Source of the DNA: an uncultured Dehalococcoidia bacterium | Lineage (GTDB): Bacteria; Chloroflexota; Dehalococcoidia; Lucifugimonadales; UBA1123 | DNA: 64,000 bases | Direction of reading: 5' to 3' | Assembly: GCA_958296105.1 (NCBI GenBank) | Contig: OY282441.1 | Span: 1,027,800-1,091,799 of the forward strand | Shown: positions 35,000 through 42,960 of the stretch, piece after piece | How positions within the stretch are numbered: the first letter of the stretch is position 1 | Layout of the letters: every line of letters starts with the position of its first letter | Notes under the pieces: generated by a model | What the model saw: only the letters and a program-made list of their open reading frames with translations | Database searches by the model: none | What the model was told of the DNA's origin: nothing | Translations under genes and position numbers: made by a program

Positions 35000-35078
35000 G
35001 TTGGGACTCCTCTGACGTCGAGTATGAGGTTGTACGCAAAGTGTATCACTATCTCCAAATGGGCGCGCCCGGCTGTGA

Positions 35079-35084
35079 TACAAT
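35079..35084 (+). promoter_or_regulatory. -10 box TACAAT for the GNAT gene
   Basis: TACAAT followed by CAGCG, 32 bases before GTG 35117. The same TACAATCAGCG string stands before the FAH gene at 56198. Confidence 0.4.
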
Positions 35085-35116
35085 CAGCGCGCATTCCATA
35101 CCGTGCGGAGGAAATC

Positions 35117-35584
35117 GTGTCAGGATCCAAAGTCGCCGTCAGAGGCGCGACGCTCGATGACGCTATCCATATAGTGCGTTTTCAGCTGAGCATGGCTCTG
35201 GAGACCGAAGGCAAAGTCTTGGACGAGGCTCTGCTTGGCGCAGGGGTGCGCTCGGTGTTCGACTCGCCGGACAGGGGCTTCTACATCGTGGCGGAAGTCG
35301 ATGGGGGCGTGGTCGGCAGCCTGCTGATCACCTACGAGTGGAGTGACTGGCGAAACTCCACGTTCTGGTGGATTCAGAGCGTGTTCGTGGATGCCAGCCA
35401 TCGGCGGCAGGGAGTCTATACCGCCATGCACAGCCACGTTATCGAGCGGGCGCAGTCGAGGGGGGACGTCTGCGGCGTCAGGCTGTACGTCGAGCGGACG
35501 AATCTAATCGCTCAGCAGACGTACAGGAGGCTGGGCATGGACCAGTCTCACTACGACCTTTACGAGATAGATTTCGTTCTGTAA
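35117..35584 (+). CDS. GNAT family N-acetyltransferase
   Basis: A 155-residue acetyltransferase. FWWIQSVFVDASHRRQGVYTAM carries motif A with the acetyl-CoA-binding R/Q-x-x-G-x-x/A loop (RRQGVY). GVRLYVERTNLIAQQTYRRLGM is motif B with the Tyr used for proton donation. The start is GTG 35117, chosen because GGAGGA stands 5 bases before it; the frame is open upstream to 35024, but the -10 box lies within that stretch. The substrate cannot be predicted. It heads a run of four same-strand genes: split-barrel protein, sulfatase and DMT exporter follow. Confidence 0.9.
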   Translation: MSGSKVAVRGATLDDAIHIVRFQLSMALETEGKVLDEALLGAGVRSVFDSPDRGFYIVAEVDGGVVGSLLITYEWSDWRNSTFWWIQSVFVDASHRRQGVYTAMHSHVIERAQSRGDVCGVRLYVERTNLIAQQTYRRLGMDQSHYDLYEIDFVL

Positions 35585-35599
35585 CCGGGAGTGGGAACT

Positions 35600-36019
35600 A
35601 TGCTTCCAGAGAATGTCAGAGAGTTCGTATCCGAGAACCATCAGGCGGTGCTGTCCACGTTCCGCAGAAACGGTTCGGCGCAGATGAGCGTAGTCACGGT
35701 GGGGGCGTATGGCGAGGGCGCAGGGTTCACGACCACGGAGGAGCGGGCGAAGCTGCACAATCTCGCCAGAGATCCGCGCTGCTCGCTGCTGGTCTCGAAG
35801 GCCGACTGGTGGGGGTACGTGGTGCTGGAAGGGCGCGCGCGCGTACTCAGGCGCGGCGATGCGGACGAAGCGGAGCTGCGCGAGGCGCTGCGCGGCATAT
35901 ACAGGGCGGCGTCCGGACAGGAGCATCCGGACTGGGACGAGTACGACCGGGCGATGATCGCCGACCGCCGCGCCGCCGTCATCGTCGTCCCCGATCACAT
36001 ATACGGAAGCGCGCCGTGA
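35600..36019 (+). CDS. PPOX-class split-barrel flavoprotein (F420-type)
   Basis: A 139-residue protein of the pyridoxamine-phosphate-oxidase superfamily. MLPENVREFVSENHQAVLSTFRRNGSAQMSVVTVG is the strand-turn-strand that holds the flavin phosphate, and ERAKLHNLARDPRCSLLVSK follows. This variant resembles the F420-dependent short proteins common in actinobacteria and Chloroflexota. ATG 35600 is chosen with GGGAG 8 bases upstream; a GTG at 35591 is alternative. Its TGA overlaps the GTG of the sulfatase gene, so the two are translationally coupled. Whether F420 is made in this organism cannot be told here. Confidence 0.85.
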   Translation: MLPENVREFVSENHQAVLSTFRRNGSAQMSVVTVGAYGEGAGFTTTEERAKLHNLARDPRCSLLVSKADWWGYVVLEGRARVLRRGDADEAELREALRGIYRAASGQEHPDWDEYDRAMIADRRAAVIVVPDHIYGSAP

Positions 36020-37482
36020 CAGACCGCCCCAACTTCCTCGTAATCATGTCAGACGAACATGGGCCAATGTGGTCCAGCGCCTACGGACACCCATTCACGC
36101 GCACTCCGAACATGGAGCGCATGGCCGAGGCGGGCGCGACGTTCGACGCCGCCTACTGCAACTCGCCGCTGTGCGTGCCTTCGCGCCTGTCGTTTATGAC
36201 GGGGCGCTACGTATCGGGCTGCGAGGGCTGGGACAACGCCAAGCCCCTGCCCTCGGACGCTCCCACGTGGCCCTACCTGCTGAGGTCGGCGGGGTACGAC
36301 GCCGCGCTGTCGGGCAAGATGCACCTCATCGGGCCGGATCAGCTTCACGGCTTCGGCGAGCAGCTGTCCTACGATCCACATGGCGGCGGACACCAAGCGG
36401 ACGATGCCGCCCGCCGTCCGGATCTGTCCACAGGCGGCAGGCATCCGATCTACCTGTGGGAAGACGGCGTTCCAACGGCGGACGAGCCCTGGCCCAGTGT
36501 GAAGGAGGCGCGCGCCGGCACGGGGCCGATGATCGCGGCGGACGACGCCACGGAGGAAGCCGCGCTCGCGTACCTGCGAGATACGGCGCGGCGCGACAGT
36601 CCCTGGGCGCTGTGCGTCGGTTTCGTGGCGCCTCACTTCCCGTTCATCGTGCCAGAACCATACTTCTCGATGTACTATCCCGAACACGCCGACCTGCCCA
36701 ACAGTCCGCCCGGTCACCTGGACAGTCTCCCCGCCGCCGCTCGCCGACTGCGGCAGGCGTTCAACTTCAGCGGCTACGCAGAAGATGAAATCAGGCGCGC
36801 AAGGGCAGCCTACTACGGCCTCGTCACATATCTCGATGACAAGATAGGTCGGCTTCTGGACGCGCTGGAAGAAGGGGGGATGGCGGAGAACACCGTCATC
36901 GTCCACACGTCCGACCACGGGGAATCGCTCGGCGAGCATGGGCTCTGGCGCAAGATGAATTTCTACGAGCAGTCGGCGCGCGTTCCGCTTCAGATCGTCT
37001 GGCCCGGCGTCATAGATGGAGGGCAGCGCTTCTCGGGGGCGGTGTCGCTGGTGGATGCAACTGCCACGATTCTGGATGCCGCGGGTCTGGGGAAGGAAGA
37101 TGTCGGATTCACCAATCCGGACGGCGTCTCGCTCCTGCCCCAGATGATGGGCAGCGCCAGTGAGGAGCGAGACTTCGCCTTCGTGGAACATCTCGCGCAC
37201 GGCACGGACAGGCCTAGGGCGATGGCGAGGCAGGGTCGCTGGAAGTTTTCGTACAGTCACGACAGGAACGCGCCAGACCTAGAGCTGTACGACCTGAGAT
37301 CGGACCCGGGGGAGTTCCGAAATCTGGCGGACGATGGCGTCCACGAAGCCGTGCAGAAGCGGCTTGCCAGTCGTATCATGGAGGTTTGGGGCGACCCGGA
37401 TAAGCTCGACCGCCGCATCAGGGACAGCCAGCGCTCTCGCCTGCTGATCCGCGACGTGCTGGGCGGCGAAGCGTCCTTCTAG
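36016..37482 (+). CDS. Sulfatase (formylglycine-dependent, arylsulfatase/choline-sulfatase class)
   Basis: A 488-residue sulfatase removing sulfate from an organic ester. RPNFLVIMSDEH gives the first metal ligands, CVPSR (Cys53) is the site converted to formylglycine, and GRY follows as expected. GKMHLIGPDQLHGFG, VAPHFPFIVPEPY and HTSDHGESLGEHGLWRK supply further conserved metal and sulfate ligands. GTG 36016 overlaps the stop of the split-barrel gene. The long frame upstream of 36016 belongs to other genes in other frames. There is no signal peptide, so a cytosolic substrate is likely, as for choline sulfatases. No maturase gene is in the window. Confidence 0.94.
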   Translation: MTDRPNFLVIMSDEHGPMWSSAYGHPFTRTPNMERMAEAGATFDAAYCNSPLCVPSRLSFMTGRYVSGCEGWDNAKPLPSDAPTWPYLLRSAGYDAALSGKMHLIGPDQLHGFGEQLSYDPHGGGHQADDAARRPDLSTGGRHPIYLWEDGVPTADEPWPSVKEARAGTGPMIAADDATEEAALAYLRDTARRDSPWALCVGFVAPHFPFIVPEPYFSMYYPEHADLPNSPPGHLDSLPAAARRLRQAFNFSGYAEDEIRRARAAYYGLVTYLDDKIGRLLDALEEGGMAENTVIVHTSDHGESLGEHGLWRKMNFYEQSARVPLQIVWPGVIDGGQRFSGAVSLVDATATILDAAGLGKEDVGFTNPDGVSLLPQMMGSASEERDFAFVEHLAHGTDRPRAMARQGRWKFSYSHDRNAPDLELYDLRSDPGEFRNLADDGVHEAVQKRLASRIMEVWGDPDKLDRRIRDSQRSRLLIRDVLGGEASF

Positions 37483-37527
37483 GCTGGTAGACATGCTCGC
37501 CGTTCCCAGCTGCCGAATCACGATTCG

Positions 37528-38436
37528 ATGATCTGGCTGCTGTCTGCGTTCGGCAGCACGCTCGTGTTCACCGTCATATCGGCGATGGACAAGATACTGA
37601 TTCACCGCTCCGTTCCCAACTCGCGCACGTTCATCGTGATGGTGGGTCTCACTCAATTCCTGATAGCCGCTTCGGTGCTGTACTGGGTGTCTTGGGATGG
37701 CTACACTCTCACGGACGCTGCCATAGGGTACGTCTCCGGAATGGCGTCGGGCGCATATCTGACGCTCATGTTCTGGATAATGGGCAAGCAAGACGTATCT
37801 CGTGTCGTACCGGTTACGTCCACCTACCCGATATTCGTTGCGATACTGGCTCAGGCGTTCCTCGGTGAGGCGCTCGGCGCGCTGGCTTGGGTGGGGGTTC
37901 TGATGACGGTGGGCGGCGCGGTGCTGATGTCGCTGGGGCCGACCGCGAGGCGAGAAGACAGGGGAAGCGGGGAGGTCTTGGCTTTCGCCCTGCTGATGGT
38001 GGCGAGTTTGGGGTTCGGACTCAGTCAGTTCTTCAGCAAATTCGTCTCCGAAGAGATGGACGTGTGGACGCTGATGATGTGGAGGGCGCTCGGAAACGGC
38101 ATGGTGTGCGTAGCTCCGATAGTGGGGCGGAACGGTGTATCGGAGCTGATGAGCGCGCTGCGGCGGCCGTCTTCGGTCGGGCTGATCCTGCTCACGGAGG
38201 GCGTTCTGGTGTTCGCGGCTCTTCTGCTGCTGCTGGCGGCGATATACAGCGGCCCGGTCTCTCTCGTATCCACGGTCATGGCTACGAGACCGCTGTTCGT
38301 CTTCGGACTCGGCGTACTTCTGAGTCTGGGCATGTCGAACGTGCTGAACGAGCCGCTCGAAGGCAGGATACTCACGGTAAAGCTAATAGCCACAGCCATG
38401 ACCGTTGTCGGGGTGGTGATCGTCACACTGGCGTAG
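37528..38436 (+). CDS. EamA/DMT family transporter
   Basis: Ten-helix membrane transporter of 302 residues in the drug/metabolite superfamily. Two similar halves are visible: the first has VVPVTSTYPIFVAILAQAFLGE, the second VSLVSTVMATRPLFVFGLGVLL with a matching P-x-F segment. Such proteins export or exchange amino acids and small metabolites. It follows the sulfatase by 45 bases and may belong to its transcript, but no clear ribosome-binding site precedes ATG 37528. The substrate is unknown. Downstream lies a 360-bp repeat array, not another gene. Confidence 0.88.
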   Translation: MIWLLSAFGSTLVFTVISAMDKILIHRSVPNSRTFIVMVGLTQFLIAASVLYWVSWDGYTLTDAAIGYVSGMASGAYLTLMFWIMGKQDVSRVVPVTSTYPIFVAILAQAFLGEALGALAWVGVLMTVGGAVLMSLGPTARREDRGSGEVLAFALLMVASLGFGLSQFFSKFVSEEMDVWTLMMWRALGNGMVCVAPIVGRNGVSELMSALRRPSSVGLILLTEGVLVFAALLLLLAAIYSGPVSLVSTVMATRPLFVFGLGVLLSLGMSNVLNEPLEGRILTVKLIATAMTVVGVVIVTLA

Positions 38437-38448
38437 GCTGGGGATGGA

Positions 38449-38800
38449 AGCCCCCATCCTAGCCTTCCCTCAAAGGGGAAGGGACGTGATACGGGGTAGT
38501 CTTACATGCTCCCATCCTAGACTTCCTCTGAAGGGGGAAGGGATATGATACAGGGTAGTCTTGGCACGCCACCATCCTAGACTTCCTCCGAAGGGGGCTG
38601 AAATAGATGCAGCGATTGGTACTCTTGCATGGCTAAGACTCCCCCATCCTAACCTTCCCCCGAAGAGGAAGGGACATGACGCTAGGGCATTCCTAGCACG
38701 CCCCATCCTAACCTTCCCCCAAAGGGGAAGGGACGTGATACAGGGTAGTCTTAGCATCCCTCCATCCTAACCTTCCCTCAAAGGGGAAGGGACGTGATAC
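38449..38800. repeat. Tandem array of about six ~60-bp palindromic repeats
   Basis: Units begin ccatcctaaccttcccc and continue with aaaggggaagggacgtgatacagggtagtc; each can fold ccttccc/ggggaagg. Unit 3 is more diverged. The core matches the second hairpin of the 28.7-kb array read in the opposite direction and the 48.3-kb repeats. Divergence between units and the lack of unrelated spacers exclude CRISPR. Confidence 0.85.
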
Positions 38801-38806
38801 TTAGTG

Positions 38807-38835
38807 TTGACACTGCACTGTTATTAGCTTATCCT
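38807..38835 (+). promoter_or_regulatory. Strong promoter-like pair TTGACA-17-TATCCT
   Basis: Perfect -35 TTGACA (38807-38812), a 17-base spacer, and TATCCT (38830-38835), in a notably AT-rich stretch. The predicted start is near 38842, giving a leader of about 127 bases before the mini-ORF at 38969. Confidence 0.6.
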
Positions 38836-38920
38836 AATCTCTGAACTAAGTGTCTAGCAATGGCATGATTTAGCTTGTATTGATCCAGAAGATCACTCCG
38901 AGCTAAGCTCAGGTATAAGG

Positions 38921-38948
38921 CCTGCATGAACCGTCCGGTTCATGCAGG
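38921..38948 (+). ncRNA. Perfect 12-bp hairpin in a possibly structured leader RNA
   Basis: CCTGCATGAACC (38921-38932), loop GTCC, GGTTCATGCAGG (38937-38948): a perfect stem in the middle of the predicted leader. Just upstream GAGCTAAGCTC and GATC-N5-GATC can also pair. There is no T-run after the stem, so it is not a plain terminator. It could be a structured RNA, a regulatory leader or a recombination site. I recognise no known RNA family. Confidence 0.4.
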
Positions 38949-38968
38949 CGCACACAGGGAGTTTGGAC

Positions 38969-39196
38969 ATGCGAACCACTGTCGGCTCCGTACGCGGCGA
39001 CGCGTCTGTCTCGGTACACAGACGCGCGCACACCCGTTACAGGCTGCCGTGGGTGTTCGACTTGGCGGCATCCGACGCGTCTGTCTTGGTACATAGACGC
39101 GCGCGCGCCCGTTGCAGGCTGCCGTGGGTGTTCAACTTGGCGGCATCCGCCCTAGTTGCCGCCGTGATTGCGGCCGGTGTCTGGATCCAAGTCTGA
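38969..39196 (+). CDS. Small duplicated protein with C-terminal membrane helix, unknown
   Basis: A 75-codon ORF with AGGGAG 8 bases before the ATG. It contains two copies of a 25-residue unit ending HRRA-x-x-R-x-RLPWVF-x-LAAS and finishes with a hydrophobic helix ALVAAVIAAGVWI, as in tail-anchored small membrane proteins. The arginine-rich parts before the helix would stay in the cytosol. The DNA units themselves contain an inverted repeat, so the ORF may be a by-product of a structured element. I recognise no family. Its position directly downstream of a good promoter and ribosome-binding site is the main argument for a real gene. Confidence 0.4.
   Translation: MRTTVGSVRGDASVSVHRRAHTRYRLPWVFDLAASDASVLVHRRARARCRLPWVFNLAASALVAAVIAAGVWIQV
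38999..39148. repeat. Two 75-bp tandem repeats, each with an internal inverted repeat
   Basis: Copies at 38999-39073 and 39074-39148, in frame with the mini-ORF. Each begins gacgcgtctgtc and contains CGCGTCTGT paired with ACAGACGCG (copy 2: ATAGACGCG) around ctcggtac or cttggtac. Confidence 0.85.
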
Positions 39197-39211
39197 GTCT
39201 CGGAAGATGCC

Positions 39212-41224
39212 TCAGCTCGCTTCCAACGCTCGCTTCCCCGCTTCCAGTGTCTCGATGATCGCGTCCACGTCGAACACGCATCCGCCCCAGGTTCCGCCGG
39301 ATGCGTTCTGGAGGGCTGCCCAGAGTCTCGAATCGTCGGGCAGGTCCGGGTGCGGTTCGAGATCGTCGGGCGCGGGACGGCTGGACATCTCGGCGTCTCC
39401 CCAGTCTCTGCCGAGCGTCCGCCCATTCTGACCGACCAGATTGATCGTCCCCTCCAGCTCGCCGCGGTCTATGACGATCTCGATTACGTCCCCCTCCCGA
39501 ACCTTGCCGACAGGCCCGCCGTTCAGCGCCTCGGGTCCCACGTGTCCTATGCAGGCTCCGGTGGATACGCCCGAGAAGCGCGCGTCCGTGATTAGCGCGA
39601 TGTGCTTGCCGTAGGACAGGTGCTTGAGCGCGGCGGTGATCTGGTACACCTCCTCCATGCCCGTGCCGAGCGGCCCGCCACAGGTGAGTACCATAATGTC
39701 TCCGGCCTCTATCCGCTCGCCATCGACCCTGCTCTTGATGGCGGATATGGCGGCGCGCTCGGACCTGAACACCCGCGCCGTGCCTGTCTTGCGATATACT
39801 CCGTCATCATCCACTACGGTGGGGTCTATCGCGGTGCTCTTGATGACCGAACCTTCGGGCGCGAGATTGCCGGACGGGAAACAGACTGTGCTGGTCAGCC
39901 CGCGCTCGCTCGCTCTGTCCGGATCGAGGATTACATTGTCGGGGTCGACGCCCGTCTCCTCTCTCAAATAGCGTCTCACTTCGTGGCGGCGCTCGGAATC
40001 CTGCCACCAGTCTAGGTTTTCGCCCAGCGTCTGGCCGGTGACGGTCAGCGTAGAGGTGTCCAGCAGCCCCATTCGGCGCAGGTGCAGCATCACTTCCGGC
40101 ACGCCGCCGGCGGCGTAGAGTACGGAGGTCGGGTGTCCGATCGGCCCGTTGGGAAGCACGTCGACTATGCGGGGCGTCTGCTTGTTGACGCGGTTCCAAT
40201 CCTCTACTCCCATGCGGCGGCGGCCCGCGGCGTGCGCTATGGCGGGCGTGTGCAGAAGCAGGTTGGTCGAGCCGCCACAGGCGGCGTGGACGACCATCGC
40301 GTTCTCGAAAGCGGCATCGGTGAGGATATGCCGTGAGGTCACGTCGCGCTTCTCGGACATCACCAGCGCCCTAGCCGAGCGGCGCGCGATGTCCAGCCAC
40401 GCTCCCGTGCCGGAAGGCGAGAGCGCGCCGTGCGTGATTGCCAGTCCCAACGCCTCAGCCACGACCTGAGAGGTGCCCGCCGTCCCTAGGAACTGGCAGC
40501 CGCCGCCGGGGGAGGCGCAGGCGCGGCATCCCATCTCTTGGGCGTACTCCAGCGTCACCTCGCCCTGCGCGAAGCGCGCGCCTATGGATTGGATCATGCC
40601 CGTGTCCTCCCCATGCTCGGGAGCCAGCGTTACTCCGCCGGGTACTATGACTACGGGCTTGTGCGGCATTCCGGCGAGCGCCATCATCATGGCGGGCAGA
40701 CCCTTGTCGCACGATGCCACGCCCATGACGCCGCGAGACGTGGGGAGCGAGCGCGCCTGACGCCTGAAGACCTGGGCGGCGTCGTTTCGGTAGGGGAGCG
40801 AGTCGAGCATCCCCGTCGTGCCTTGTGTCCTGCCATCGCACGGATCGGAGCAGAACAGCGCGAACGGAATCGCCCTCTGCTGACGCAGCTCCAGCGCGGC
40901 GGCGTGGACGAGTGTCGAAAGCTCGAAGTGTCCGGTGTGCAAGCCGAGCGCCACGGGCGAGCCGTCCGCCTCCCTCAGTCCGCCCGCTGTGGAGAGGATC
41001 ACGAACTGCTTTCTCAGAAGCTCGATGGGGTTCCAGCCCATGCCGGCGTTCTGCGTCATTCCGAAGTGGTCACCGCTGGCGCCGTCTATCAGGAACTCCT
41101 CACTGAACGGAACGGCTCCGGCCGGGCCTCTGGCGTGTGTGAGAATCTGCGGCGCGGGACCGTCCAGAACGTCCTGCGTCGTCAGATCGCGCGTGTCGTT
41201 TTCGGGGGTGGTGAAAGTGGTCAT
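39212..41224 (-). CDS. yjhG: D-xylonate dehydratase (YjhG/YagF type)
   Basis: IlvD/Edd-superfamily dehydratase of 670 residues converting D-xylonate (or a similar aldonate) to 2-keto-3-deoxy-aldonate. It follows Escherichia coli YjhG/YagF nearly throughout: [95 protein letters not shown] and SGGTWGGC near the end. The cysteines in CDGR, SCDKG and GCRAC are the probable Fe-S ligands of the family. Downstream 2-keto-3-deoxy-aldonate steps could be served by the FAH-family or HpaI-type enzymes in the window, but none is adjacent. It is divergent to a GMC oxidoreductase and has its own TTGACC-17-TATACT promoter. Confidence 0.95.
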   Translation of the reverse strand: MTTFTTPENDTRDLTTQDVLDGPAPQILTHARGPAGAVPFSEEFLIDGASGDHFGMTQNAGMGWNPIELLRKQFVILSTAGGLREADGSPVALGLHTGHFELSTLVHAAALELRQQRAIPFALFCSDPCDGRTQGTTGMLDSLPYRNDAAQVFRRQARSLPTSRGVMGVASCDKGLPAMMMALAGMPHKPVVIVPGGVTLAPEHGEDTGMIQSIGARFAQGEVTLEYAQEMGCRACASPGGGCQFLGTAGTSQVVAEALGLAITHGALSPSGTGAWLDIARRSARALVMSEKRDVTSRHILTDAAFENAMVVHAACGGSTNLLLHTPAIAHAAGRRRMGVEDWNRVNKQTPRIVDVLPNGPIGHPTSVLYAAGGVPEVMLHLRRMGLLDTSTLTVTGQTLGENLDWWQDSERRHEVRRYLREETGVDPDNVILDPDRASERGLTSTVCFPSGNLAPEGSVIKSTAIDPTVVDDDGVYRKTGTARVFRSERAAISAIKSRVDGERIEAGDIMVLTCGGPLGTGMEEVYQITAALKHLSYGKHIALITDARFSGVSTGACIGHVGPEALNGGPVGKVREGDVIEIVIDRGELEGTINLVGQNGRTLGRDWGDAEMSSRPAPDDLEPHPDLPDDSRLWAALQNASGGTWGGCVFDVDAIIETLEAGKRALEAS

Positions 41225-41259
41225 TGGTCGCGCCGTCCTCGTCTGTGTGGGGTGGTGCG

Positions 41260-41288
41260 AGTATATTTGCGAGGCAAGCGCAGGTCAA
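41260..41288 (-). promoter_or_regulatory. Promoter of the xylonate dehydratase gene (TTGACC-17-TATACT)
   Basis: On the minus strand -35 TTGACC (41288-41283), exact 17-base spacer, -10 TATACT (41265-41260), 35 bases before ATG 41224. Confidence 0.6.
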
Positions 41289-41331
41289 ACCAGCCCTCTC
41301 CAGAGTGGTCTCGTCACATACCGAAAACCCA

Positions 41332-41360
41332 TTGACTCGCCACGAGTTCGGATATAGGAT
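41332..41360 (+). promoter_or_regulatory. Promoter of the GMC oxidoreductase gene (TTGACT-17-TAGGAT)
   Basis: -35 TTGACT (41332-41337), 17 bases, -10 TAGGAT (41355-41360), 43 bases before ATG 41404. Forty-three bases separate its -35 from that of the divergent promoter, room for a shared regulator. Confidence 0.55.
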
Positions 41361-41403
41361 TCGCGGCAATCCACTTCATATCCGTTTCGAGGGGGGATTT
41401 CCA

Positions 41404-42951
41404 ATGAAGTATGACTACATTGTAGTGGGCGCAGGCTCGGCAGGCTCGATCTTGGCGACCAGACTGTCCGAAGACCCGAGCAAGTCGGTTCTGCTCATAG
41501 AGGCGGGGCCGGACTATCCGGACATAGACAGCCTCCCGGAAGAGGTCAGGCAGGGCTACGCCACAGGCATGGACGTGATGACGAGCGATCACAACTGGCA
41601 GTTCTGGGGACAGCCATCGCCCATCGCGGAGCCGATGATGGTGCCGAGGGGAAAGGTGACGGGCGGTTCGAGCGCGATCAACGGTCAGGTGTTCCTGAGA
41701 GGGATGCCAGAGGACTACGATGGCTGGGCGGCGCGCGGCAATGACGAATGGACCTACGAAAAGGTGCTGCCGTTCTTCCGCAAGCTGGAGACGGATACGG
41801 ACTTCGCGGGCGACTTCCACGGAACCGAGGGGCCGATCATCTGTCGGCGCTTCAAGGACAGCTCCGAGTGGCCGCCGATGCAGACTGCCTTCTACAACGC
41901 GGCGAAGGCCGCCGGCCACCCCGACGGGCCGGACCAGAATCACCCGGACGTTACCGGCATAGGGCCTACGCCGTTCAACAACCCGAACGGCATCCGCTGG
42001 AGTACCAACGTGGGCTACCTTTCGATGTCGAGGCACCGGCTGAACCTGACGATACGGGGAGAGTGTACGATCCATCGCGTGATCATCGGGGATGGACGCG
42101 CCACAGGTGTGGAGGTCGAGAGTGGGGGCGAGAAGTTCGTAGTCGAGGGAGACCAGATCATCCTGAGCGCCGGAGCCATCGCCTCTCCGCAGCTGCTGAT
42201 GCTGTCGGGGGTCGGGCCTGCGGCGCACCTGAGCGAAGTCGGCGTACCCGTGATCCACGACCTGCCCGGAGTCGGGCAGAATCTCCGCGATCATCCCGTG
42301 GTGTGGGCCACTTGGCGAACCAAGCCGGAGATAGAGCTGGACGGCTACGCGCCCAGAAGCCAGCTGATGCTGCGCTACACGGCGACAGGCTCCGACCTGC
42401 GCAACGACATGAAGATATCTATGGCGAACTTCGCCACCGAGCGAATCAACCGAGGGGGCGACCGTATGGAGCCTATTGGCGTGCGGATGTCGGTGATTCT
42501 CGATCTGGCGGTGGGTTCGGGCGAGCTGACTCTGGCTTCCTCGGACGTAAGCGTCCAGCCCAATCTGAACTACAACTACTTCGCGGAGGAGTTCGACCGC
42601 CAGCGCTCCCGCGAGGGGCTGCGGAAGTGCATCGAGCTGTCGCAGTACCGCGAATTCGAAGACATCTTCGCCGAGCGCATCGAGCCTCTGGACGAGATAC
42701 TCGAATCAGACGACCTGCTGGACGAGTGGATGATGAAAGAGGCGACCACAGGCCAGCACATCTCCGGCACCTGCAAGATGGGGCCTGCCAGCGATGCGAT
42801 GGCGGTTGTGGATCAGCATGGCCGCGTTCACGGCCTAGCCGGACTGCGGGTAGTGGACGCCTCAATCATGCCCGACTGTATCCGCGCCAACACCAACGTG
42901 ACCACGATGATGATAGGCGAGCGTATCTCCGACCTAATAGCGAGGGAGTAG
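41404..42951 (+). CDS. GMC family FAD-dependent oxidoreductase
   Basis: A 515-residue flavoenzyme of the choline dehydrogenase/glucose oxidase family, expected to oxidise an alcohol. The Rossmann motif GAGSAG (9-14) is followed by LLIEAGPDYPD. The FAD signature VPRGKVTGGSSAINGQVFLRG and the second signature GAIASPQLLMLSGVGP are present. The C-terminal catalytic segment shows GQHISGTCKMG (catalytic His) and RVVDASIMPDCIRANTN, where Asn takes the second active-site position. ATG 41404 is chosen with AGGGGGG upstream. Its divergent neighbour is xylonate dehydratase, so a sugar or aldose substrate is plausible but unproved. Confidence 0.94.
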   Translation: MKYDYIVVGAGSAGSILATRLSEDPSKSVLLIEAGPDYPDIDSLPEEVRQGYATGMDVMTSDHNWQFWGQPSPIAEPMMVPRGKVTGGSSAINGQVFLRGMPEDYDGWAARGNDEWTYEKVLPFFRKLETDTDFAGDFHGTEGPIICRRFKDSSEWPPMQTAFYNAAKAAGHPDGPDQNHPDVTGIGPTPFNNPNGIRWSTNVGYLSMSRHRLNLTIRGECTIHRVIIGDGRATGVEVESGGEKFVVEGDQIILSAGAIASPQLLMLSGVGPAAHLSEVGVPVIHDLPGVGQNLRDHPVVWATWRTKPEIELDGYAPRSQLMLRYTATGSDLRNDMKISMANFATERINRGGDRMEPIGVRMSVILDLAVGSGELTLASSDVSVQPNLNYNYFAEEFDRQRSREGLRKCIELSQYREFEDIFAERIEPLDEILESDDLLDEWMMKEATTGQHISGTCKMGPASDAMAVVDQHGRVHGLAGLRVVDASIMPDCIRANTNVTTMMIGERISDLIARE

Positions 42952-42960
42952 CTGTCGGAA

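Noticed and set aside
35368-36015. N-terminal extension of the sulfatase frame
   Set aside because: Overlaps two genes with clear motifs in other frames; the sulfatase domain starts properly at GTG 36016, coupled to the previous stop.
38449-38800. Possible CRISPR array with ~60-bp period
   Set aside because: The whole unit repeats, including the would-be spacer; copies drift by substitutions.
38921-38948. Group II intron domain V or integron attC site
   Set aside because: The stem is perfect and short, lacks the domain V bulge and tetraloop pattern, and no conserved attC core sites, integrase or reverse transcriptase are near.
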